The notes beneath the pieces were generated by a model. That model was given only the letters and a program-made list of their open reading frames with translations, did not search any database and was not told the DNA's origin. Made by a program: the position numbers and the translations under genes. A DNA stretch of 64,000 nucleotides from Prevotella sp. (lineage in GTDB: Bacteria; Bacteroidota; Bacteroidia; Bacteroidales; Bacteroidaceae): assembly GCA_017557185.1 (NCBI GenBank), contig JAFZAP010000062.1, forward strand, positions 1 through 64,000, given 5' to 3'. Every line of letters begins with the position of its first letter. The stretch's first letter is position 1. Positions 34,096 to 40,905 of this stretch are shown here, piece after piece.

Positions 34096-34315
34096 GCATT
34101 GCTCTAGACCCTCCAGAGCAATGCTCCAGACCTTGTGGAGCAATGCTCCCGAGTGTGTGGAGCAATGTTCTAGAACCTCTGGAGCAATGCTTTTATACGC
34201 TTGGAGCGATGCTCTTCGCGTCTGTTTTTAGAACTCCAGCGCTCCAGAAACATGTTAGTTGGCTTCCGAAATAATTGTTCTAAGGCTCTAAAAGCATGCT
34301 TTTGAGGGGCAAAAC
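34096..34315. repeat. 22-nt phased dyad repeat array 3
   Basis: Unit starts at 34096, 34118, 34140, 34162, 34184 and 34206 are exactly 22 nt apart and most carry the dyad GGAGCA-A-TGCTCC. The other half of each unit varies (for example AGACCTTGTG, CGAGTGTGTG, TAGAACCTCT). Degenerate units continue in the same phase at 34250 (ACATGTTAG) and 34272 (TAATTGTTCTA), and a clear one at 34294 (GCATGCTTTT). It lies between the divergent uvrA and moxR genes. From 34316 to 34567 I see nothing else. Confidence 0.88.
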
Positions 34316-34567
34316 CACATCAAAATAGGGTCGCTGAAATGCTTTTTAACCATAACACATTGATTTTCAGCGAGTTGCAGAAACACTCAAAAACAGCCGT
34401 TCCTCGTGCGAGAGAGCGTTTGGATGAATCCGTGCGATTCTCAGAGACGTTTTTGGACCAATTATTTTTACATATCGCCTTTTTCTTTGAATCGTGCATT
34501 TTTGATTTGAGAAACTTTTTTAATATTATTTATGTGCGTTTTTTCGCTACTTCTCTGAAGTTTGTTG

Positions 34568-34575
34568 TAATTTTG
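34568..34575 (+). promoter_or_regulatory. Promoter of the moxR-bat operon
   Basis: TAATTTTG, 38 nt before the moxR ATG. No -33 box of good quality is seen. Confidence 0.65.
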
Positions 34576-34613
34576 CACTAAAATTGTAAAAAACAATAAG
34601 GTATAAAGAAATT

Positions 34614-35609
34614 ATGGCAGAATCTATTGATATCCGCGCGCTGAATATGCGGATTGAACAGGAGAGCGGCTTCGTCACCAATCTGGTGACAGGTATGAAT
34701 CGTGTTATCGTCGGACAGCGGCATCTGATCGACTCGCTGCTCATCGGGTTGCTCAGCGACGGGCACATCCTTCTCGAAGGTGTGCCGGGACTTGCCAAGA
34801 CGCTGGCCATCAAGACGCTGGCACAGCTTGTGGATGCCGACTACAGCCGCATTCAGTTTACCCCCGACCTGCTTCCTGCCGACGTGGTGGGAACGATGGT
34901 GTATTCGCAGAAGGACGAGAACTTCCAGGTGAAGCGCGGCCCTGTGTTTGCGAACTTCGTCCTTGCCGACGAGATCAACCGTGCTCCGGCGAAGGTGCAG
35001 AGTGCGCTGCTCGAAGCGATGCAGGAGCATCAGGTGACGATTGGCGAGAAGACATTCCCGCTTCCGAATCCCTTCCTCGTGATGGCCACGCAGAACCCCA
35101 TCGAGCAGGAGGGCACCTACCAGCTGCCGGAGGCGCAGGTGGACCGTTTCATGCTGAAGGTGATGATCGGCTATCCGTCGCTCGAGGAGGAGAAGCTCAT
35201 CATCCGTGAGAACCTCGCCGGTTCGCTGCCGGAGGTGAAGCCTGTCACGACGGCCGACGAAATTCTGCGTGCCCGTCGGGTGGTGGGCGATGTGTATATC
35301 GACGAGAAGATTGAGCAATACATCGCCGACATCGTGTTTGCCACCCGCTATCCCGACCGCTACAGTCTGCCTGAGGTGAAGGATATGATTACGTTCGGCG
35401 GTTCGCCGCGTGCCAGCATCAACCTGGCGAAGGCTGCCCGCGCCTATGCCTTCATCAAGCGTCGCGGATATGTGGTGCCTGAGGATGTGCGTGCCGTTGC
35501 CCACGATGTGCTGCGCCACCGCATCGGGTTGAGCTACGAGGCCGAGGCGAGCAATATCACGAGCGAGGAGATCGTGTCGAAGGTGATCAATAAGGTCGAA
35601 GTACCGTAA
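34614..35609 (+). CDS. MoxR-type AAA+ ATPase
   Basis: A 331-residue cytoplasmic ATPase of the MoxR family, usually a chaperone or activator for VWA-domain proteins. Walker A is GVPGLAKT (about 59-66), Walker B VLADEINRAP, sensor MATQNPIEQEGTYQLPEAQ. It heads the operon with a DUF58 protein and BatA-BatE, the standard arrangement. The repeat TAAACCCACCCCCA begins at its stop codon. Confidence 0.93.
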   Translation: MAESIDIRALNMRIEQESGFVTNLVTGMNRVIVGQRHLIDSLLIGLLSDGHILLEGVPGLAKTLAIKTLAQLVDADYSRIQFTPDLLPADVVGTMVYSQKDENFQVKRGPVFANFVLADEINRAPAKVQSALLEAMQEHQVTIGEKTFPLPNPFLVMATQNPIEQEGTYQLPEAQVDRFMLKVMIGYPSLEEEKLIIRENLAGSLPEVKPVTTADEILRARRVVGDVYIDEKIEQYIADIVFATRYPDRYSLPEVKDMITFGGSPRASINLAKAARAYAFIKRRGYVVPEDVRAVAHDVLRHRIGLSYEAEASNITSEEIVSKVINKVEVP

Positions 35610-35808
35610 ACCCACCCCCAACCTGCCCTCCGTCGCGAATGGGGATTCGCTCCCCTTTGTGGGGCCGCAGCCATATCGATGGCTGCTCTGAAGACCCCAG
35701 TCGCCCGAGGGGAGTGGAGTTGGAAATGAGAAAAAGGGTAGGTCGCTAGGTTATGTCCCTTTAAGCCCTTTCACTCCCCTTTAAGCCCTATATACTCTAA
35801 AAAGTTGA
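35608..35808 (+). repeat. Intergenic repeat after moxR, shared with the batA-batB gap
   Basis: It starts at the moxR stop (TACCGTAAACCCACCCCCA). It ends with GGAGTTGGAAATGA, AGGTTA and CCCTTTAAGCCCTTTCACT, then CCCCTTTAAGCCCTATATAC. The same order of blocks fills 39054-39180 after batA. It also contains CTGCCCTCCGTCGC, found reversed at 54417-54452. Confidence 0.8.
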
Positions 35809-35809
35809 G

Positions 35810-36700
35810 ATGGAAACATCAGAGTTAATCAAAAAGGTCAGGAAGATTGAGATCAAGACGCGGGGCTTGAGCTCGAACATCTTCGCAGGGCAGTATCACT
35901 CGGCCTTCAGGGGTCGCGGTATGGCCTTCTCTGAGGTGCGCGAGTATCAGTTCGGCGACGACGTGCGCGACATCGACTGGAATGTCACGGCCCGGTTCCA
36001 TCGTCCCTTCGTGAAGATTTTCGAGGAGGAACGCGAGCTGACGGTGATGCTGCTGGTCGACGTGAGCGGCTCGCTCGATTTCGGTACGACGCGACAGATG
36101 AAGCGCGATATGGTGACCGAGATTGCGGCCACGCTGGCGTTCTCGGCCATCCAGAACAACGATAAGATCGGCGTCATCTTCTTCTCCGACCGCATTGAGA
36201 AATACATCCCCCCGAAGAAGGGCCGCAAGCACATCCTCTACATCATCCGCGAGATGCTGGACTTCAAGTCGGAAAGCCGGCGCACGGATGTGGGGCAGGC
36301 GGTGGAGTTCCTGTCGGAGGTGATGAAGCGCCGTTGCACGACGTTCCTGCTGAGCGACTTCTTCGAGCAGCCCGATGTTGCCAACAAGGGTTCGAAGCTC
36401 GAACACGCGCTCACCATCGGCAACCGCAAGCACGACATCGTGGCCATTCAGGTGTACGACCCGCGTGCCAAGACGCTTCCCGACATCGGCCTGATGAAGG
36501 TGCGCGATGCCGAGACGGGTCACGAGATGGTGATCGACACCAGTTCGAAGAAACTCCGCCTGGCCCATACCCGCTATTTCATGGAGCGACAGGCCCGGCT
36601 TCGCGAGGTGTTCACGAAGACCAACGTCGACTGGATATCGGTTGCCACGAACGAAGACTATGTGAAAGCATTGATGTTGTTGTTTAAACAAAGAAGTTAA
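35810..36700 (+). CDS. DUF58 domain protein
   Basis: A 296-residue cytoplasmic protein. Its DUF58 core is GRGMAFSEVREYQFGDDVRDIDWNVTAR (about 33-60), followed by a VWA-like fold with LLVDVSGSLDFG as a metal-site-like motif. DUF58 proteins pair with MoxR ATPases and are thought to be assembly partners. It lies between moxR and the gene at 36704 with 3 nt spacing to the latter. Confidence 0.92.
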   Translation: METSELIKKVRKIEIKTRGLSSNIFAGQYHSAFRGRGMAFSEVREYQFGDDVRDIDWNVTARFHRPFVKIFEEERELTVMLLVDVSGSLDFGTTRQMKRDMVTEIAATLAFSAIQNNDKIGVIFFSDRIEKYIPPKKGRKHILYIIREMLDFKSESRRTDVGQAVEFLSEVMKRRCTTFLLSDFFEQPDVANKGSKLEHALTIGNRKHDIVAIQVYDPRAKTLPDIGLMKVRDAETGHEMVIDTSSKKLRLAHTRYFMERQARLREVFTKTNVDWISVATNEDYVKALMLLFKQRS

Positions 36701-36703
36701 AGC

Positions 36704-37777
36704 ATGCGACGAAATCTACTCATTATCAGCCTGTTAGCTGCTATAAGCATGAGCACACACGCCCAAGGGGTGTCGGTCGAGCAGAAGATTGACTCGGTCA
36801 ACGGCATCTTCATCGGGCAGCAGGCTCACATGACGGTTGACGTGACTGCCGACAAGGGTGCCAAGGTGACGTTCCCCGACTGGAAACCGCTCACTTATCT
36901 GGTGCCTGGTGTGGAGCTGCTGGCTATCGACGGCGATACCGTTGATGCCGACAACGGGCAGCAGACGATTCGTCGCAGGCTCACGATCACCAGTTTCGAC
37001 GAGAACCTCTATCCGCTTCCGCCTGTCGAGGTGAAAGTGGGGGGAAAGGCTTATCAAGGCAACCAGCTGGCGCTGAAGGTGGTGACGGTGGATGTGGACA
37101 CCGTGCATCCCAACCAGTTCTACCCGCCGAAGGACGTGCAGAACAACCCGTTCCTCTGGAGCGAGTGGCGCACGCCGTTCCTGCTCAGTCTGCTGTTTGT
37201 GGCGTTGCTGGGCATCGCGTTGTGGCTCTATCTGCGCCTGAAGGCCAATAAGCCCATCATCACGAGCATCCGCATCATCAAGAAGATTCTTCCTCACCAG
37301 CGGGCCATGAAGGCCATCGACGAGATCAAGGCCGAACACATGACTTCCTCGGAGGACCAGAAGGAATACTACACCCGCCTCACCGACACGCTGCGCCAGT
37401 ATATCCGCGAGCGCTTCGGCTTCAACGCGATGGAGATGACCACTTCGGAGATCATCTACAACCTGCAGGAGAGCGGCGATAGCACGATGATTGCCGAGCT
37501 GAAGGATCTCTTCGAGACCGCCGACCTCGTAAAGTTCGCCAAGTACTCCACGCTGATGAGCGAGAACGACATGAACCTTGTCAACGCCGTGAACTTCATC
37601 GACCTGACGAAACTCGAAGGGCAGCCCACGGAGGAGCGCATCGTGCCGCAGCTCACGGAGGGCGACAAGAAAACGCGCAAGAACCGTATCACCATCAAAG
37701 CGCTGCTGTGGACGATTGCCGTCGTCGAAACGGCTCTGCTGGTCTATGTGCTGTACTCGGTGATGCAGTTGATGTAG
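36704..37777 (+). CDS. Bat-operon membrane protein, BatD-like N-terminus
   Basis: A 357-residue exported membrane protein. Signal peptide 1-20 (THAQ), an Ig-like beta domain (GIFIGQQAHMTVDVTAD to about 140), one membrane helix at about 161-180, a cytoplasmic helical part (RQYIRERFGFNAMEMTTSEIIYNLQ) resembling the tail of BatD, and a last membrane segment at about 334-354. Relatives sit at the same place in bat operons. Role unknown, probably part of the same envelope complex. Confidence 0.85.
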   Translation: MRRNLLIISLLAAISMSTHAQGVSVEQKIDSVNGIFIGQQAHMTVDVTADKGAKVTFPDWKPLTYLVPGVELLAIDGDTVDADNGQQTIRRRLTITSFDENLYPLPPVEVKVGGKAYQGNQLALKVVTVDVDTVHPNQFYPPKDVQNNPFLWSEWRTPFLLSLLFVALLGIALWLYLRLKANKPIITSIRIIKKILPHQRAMKAIDEIKAEHMTSSEDQKEYYTRLTDTLRQYIRERFGFNAMEMTTSEIIYNLQESGDSTMIAELKDLFETADLVKFAKYSTLMSENDMNLVNAVNFIDLTKLEGQPTEERIVPQLTEGDKKTRKNRITIKALLWTIAVVETALLVYVLYSVMQLM

Positions 37778-37859
37778 GACCCACCCCCAACCCCTCCCAA
37801 GGGGAAGCCTCACCCCCAGCCCCTCTCCAAAGGGCGAGGGGAGTAGATAGTCCGGGCGT

Positions 37860-38019
37860 GACAGGCATCAAGCTCATGTAGGGACGCGGCGTGCCGCGTT
37901 ACTGGCGAGGACATCATCCATTTACGCGACACGTCGCGTCCCTACACGCGAGGACATCATCCATTTACGCGACACGTCGCGTCCCTACACATCCGGGGGT
38001 CAAAAAGTATATAATTACC
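37860..38019 (+). repeat. Dispersed palindromic repeat, copy with internal duplication
   Basis: It begins GACAGGCATCAAGCTCATG and contains hairpins ACGCGGC-GT-GCCGCGT and ACGCGAC-AC-GTCGCGT. The second block is duplicated, with a 44-nt unit. It ends with GGGGG then TCAAAAAGTATATAATTACC. The same element, without the duplication, is at 63147-63263. Before it, 37778-37850 holds further CCCACCCCCAACC-type repeats. batA starts 42 nt later. Confidence 0.9.
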
Positions 38020-38061
38020 AATGAATAAGCGCTCAAGGATTGAGAATATTAATAAAGGAAA

Positions 38062-39060
38062 ATGGAATTTGCAAACAAAGAATATTTCCTGCTGCTGCTC
38101 CTGCTCATACCATACTTGATTTGGTATGTAGGCTACAGAAAGAAGAGCGAGCCCACCATGCAGCTAAGCGACACCTATGCTTACCTGAAGGCTCCGAAGA
38201 GCTGGCGCATGCGGATGATGCACCTGCCCATGTTGTTGCGGCTGGCGACATTCGTGCTGCTTGTGGTGGTGCTGGCTCGTCCGCAGACAAGCAATTCCTG
38301 GGATCAGCGCACGACGGAGGGCATCGATATCATGATGGCGATGGACGTCTCGACCTCGATGCTGGCGGAAGACCTGAAGCCCAACCGCATGGAGGCTGCG
38401 AAGAGCGTGGCGGCAGAGTTCATCTCCGGTCGCCCGAACGACAACATCGGTCTGACCATCTTCGCCGGCGAGGCGTTCACCCAGTGTCCGATGACCACCG
38501 ACCACGCGTCGCTGCTCAATCTGCTGCAGGGTGTTCGCACCGATATCACGGCAACCGGCCTGATGAGCGACGGAACGGCAGTAGGCATGGGCCTGGCGAA
38601 TGCGGTGTCGCGACTGAAGAATTCGAAGGCGAAGTCGAAGGTAGTGATCCTGCTCACCGACGGCTCCAACAATATGGGTGACCTGTCGCCGATGACGAGT
38701 GCGCAGATAGCCCGGAGTCTTGGCATCCGCGTCTATACCATCGGTGTGGGCACGAACAAGACGGCTCCTTATCCGATGCGTGTGGCAGGAGGTGTGCAGT
38801 ATGTGAATATCCCTGTGGAGATTGATACGAAGACACTCTCCGACATTGCTGCCGCTACCGAGGGAAACTTCTATCGCGCCACCAACAACCGCGAGCTGAA
38901 GCAGATCTACAAGGACATCGACAAGCTCGAGAAGACGAAGATGAGCGTCACGAAGTTCTCGAAACGCTATGAGGCTTATCTGCCTTTCGCCCTTGCCGCC
39001 TTCGTGCTGCTGTTGCTGGAGATATTGTTGAGGACGACCGTCTTGCGACGGATACCGTAA
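38062..39060 (+). CDS. batA: BatA, VWA-domain membrane protein
   Basis: A 332-residue protein. An N-terminal membrane pair (about 8-22 and 58-76) and a C-terminal helix (about 308-326) hold a VWA domain on the periplasmic or cytoplasmic side, with MIDAS motif MDVSTSM near 95 and LLTDGSNNMG. BatA is part of the Bacteroides aerotolerance complex. AAAGGA before the ATG is a weak ribosome site. Its stop lies in a repeat shared with moxR. Confidence 0.92.
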   Translation: MEFANKEYFLLLLLLIPYLIWYVGYRKKSEPTMQLSDTYAYLKAPKSWRMRMMHLPMLLRLATFVLLVVVLARPQTSNSWDQRTTEGIDIMMAMDVSTSMLAEDLKPNRMEAAKSVAAEFISGRPNDNIGLTIFAGEAFTQCPMTTDHASLLNLLQGVRTDITATGLMSDGTAVGMGLANAVSRLKNSKAKSKVVILLTDGSNNMGDLSPMTSAQIARSLGIRVYTIGVGTNKTAPYPMRVAGGVQYVNIPVEIDTKTLSDIAAATEGNFYRATNNRELKQIYKDIDKLEKTKMSVTKFSKRYEAYLPFALAAFVLLLLEILLRTTVLRRIP

Positions 39061-39180
39061 ACCCACCCCCAGCCCCTCCCGAGGGGAGGGGAGTTGGAAA
39101 TGAAAAAAGGGAAGGTTGTTAGGTTAAGACCCTTTAAGCCCTTTCACTCCCCTTTAAGCCCTATATACCGTAAGAGTTGA
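39054..39180 (+). repeat. Intergenic repeat after batA
   Basis: Second copy of the element at 35608-35808, beginning TACCGTAAACCCACCCCCA at the batA stop and ending CCCTATATACCGTAA. It is followed by AGTTGATAGTTGATAGTTGA-type heptads up to the batB start. Confidence 0.8.
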
Positions 39181-39209
39181 TAGTTGATAGTTGATAATTG
39201 ATAGTTCAA

Positions 39210-40886
39210 ATGTTTAGATTTGAGAACCCTATATTTCTCTGGCTGCTGCTGGTGATTCCTGTGCTGGCCATCCTGCGTTTCTGGGGATGGAGGCAGAGGC
39301 GGCGGAAGCTGCGCAAGTTCGGTGATTCTGCGTTGCTGAAGGAACTCATGCCCGATGTGTCGAAGTATCGGCCGACGGTGAAGTTCTGGCTCTTGCAGGC
39401 AGCCTTGGCCTTGTTGATAGTTGTGTTGGCGCGTCCGCAGATGGGCACGAAGATCTCGCGCGAGAAGCGCAACGGCATCGAGACGATTATCTGTCTTGAC
39501 ATCAGCAACTCGATGATGGCTGAGGATGTGGTGCCCTCTCGCTTGCAGAAGAGTAAGATGCTTGTTGAGAATCTGGTCGATCACTTCACGAACGACAAGA
39601 TCGGTCTGATCGTGTTTGCCGGCGATGCGTTTGTGCAGCTGCCCATCACGAGCGACTATGTGTCGGCGAAGATGTTCCTGCAGAATATCTCGCCTTCGCT
39701 CATCGATTTGCAGGGAACGGATATGGGACGCGCCCTCTCGCTGGCCTCCAGCAGTTTCACGCAACAGGAGAAGATTGGTCGTGCCATCATCCTGATCACC
39801 GATGGCGAGGATCACGAAGGCGGTGCTCTCGAAGCTGCCGAAGCAGCCAAGAAGAAGGGAATCAATGTGTTTATACTCGGTGTCGGCGACCCGAAGGGCT
39901 GTCCTATTCCTGACGGTGAGGGCGGCTATATGCGCGACGAGCAGGGAAGCGTGGTGATGTCTGCTCTGAACGAGGCGATGTGCCAGCAGGTGGCTCAGGC
40001 AGGAAGCGGCAAGTATATCCACGTCGATAACACCAGCGAAGCGCAGGAGAAGCTGAACGATGAGCTCATCCGCCTGCAGAAAGGCGAGACCGACAGCGTC
40101 ATCTATAGTGAGTACGACGAGCAGTTCCAGGCGTTCTGCATCCTGGTGTTGCTGTTGCTCGTGATCGAAGTGTGCATCCTTGAGAGCAAGAACCCGTTGC
40201 TGCGCCGCTTCTCACTCTTCGGTAAGGGGAAGAAGGCGGCCGTTGTGGTATTGCTGCTTTGCTGTTCCACGGCGATGATGGCCCAGGCCGACCGTCAGCA
40301 TATCCGTCAGGGCAACAAGCTCTATCGTCACGGGGAGTTTGCGAAGGCCGAGGTGGAGTACCAGAAGGCCCTTGCAGCCAATCAGCGCAATACGCAGGCG
40401 CTCTATAATCTCGGCTGTGCCCTGATGATGCAACAGAAGGACTCTGCCGCCGTCGTGCAGTTCGAGAATGCCGGTAAGCTGGAGACCTCGAAGAAGCGTA
40501 AGGCGATGTCCTATCATAACATGGGCTGGATCTGCCAGAAGCACCAGATGTATGGCGAGGCTATCGATGCCTACAAGGAAAGTCTTCGCCACAACCCCGA
40601 TGACAACGAGACCCGTTACAACCTCGCGCTCTGCAAGCGACAGCAGAAACAGCAACAGCAGAACGGCGGAGGTAGCGACAATAAAGACGATAAGGAAAAG
40701 CAGGATCAGCAGAAGAAGGATCAGCAGAAGCAGCAGGAGCAGAAGCGTCAGCCTAAGGAAGAGATGAGCAAGGAGAATGCCGAGCAGCTGCTGAATGCTG
40801 CGATGCAGGAGGAGAAGGCTACGCAGCAGCGCATGAAGAAAGCCATGCAGCATCCGAATCGCCGTCAACTGCAGAAGAACTGGTAA
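39210..40886 (+). CDS. BatB-BatC fusion (VWA plus TPR)
   Basis: A 558-residue fusion. Residues 1-325 are BatB: membrane segments at about 7-21 and 55-73, VWA MIDAS DISNSMM, and a helix at about 304-322. Residues about 340-558 are BatC: a former signal sequence (KKAAVVVLLLCCSTAMMAQ) that now acts as an internal membrane segment, three TPR units (YRHGEFAKAEVEYQKALAANQ, then two more), and a Gln/Lys-rich coiled tail. In B. fragilis batB and batC are separate genes. The ATG at 39210 is preferred to a TTG at 39198. Confidence 0.88.
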   Translation: MFRFENPIFLWLLLVIPVLAILRFWGWRQRRRKLRKFGDSALLKELMPDVSKYRPTVKFWLLQAALALLIVVLARPQMGTKISREKRNGIETIICLDISNSMMAEDVVPSRLQKSKMLVENLVDHFTNDKIGLIVFAGDAFVQLPITSDYVSAKMFLQNISPSLIDLQGTDMGRALSLASSSFTQQEKIGRAIILITDGEDHEGGALEAAEAAKKKGINVFILGVGDPKGCPIPDGEGGYMRDEQGSVVMSALNEAMCQQVAQAGSGKYIHVDNTSEAQEKLNDELIRLQKGETDSVIYSEYDEQFQAFCILVLLLLVIEVCILESKNPLLRRFSLFGKGKKAAVVVLLLCCSTAMMAQADRQHIRQGNKLYRHGEFAKAEVEYQKALAANQRNTQALYNLGCALMMQQKDSAAVVQFENAGKLETSKKRKAMSYHNMGWICQKHQMYGEAIDAYKESLRHNPDDNETRYNLALCKRQQKQQQQNGGGSDNKDDKEKQDQQKKDQQKQQEQKRQPKEEMSKENAEQLLNAAMQEEKATQQRMKKAMQHPNRRQLQKNW

Positions 40887-40905
40887 GGGAATACAATATT
40901 GAACC

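Noticed and set aside
33989..34231. 80-codon frame in the uvrA-moxR gap
   Set aside because: It is a translation of the 22-nt array. 22 is not a multiple of three, so the repeats are not coding units.
34096..34315. CRISPR array
   Set aside because: The 22-nt period with a 13-nt dyad leaves only about 9 variable bases, far shorter than spacers, and no cas gene is present.
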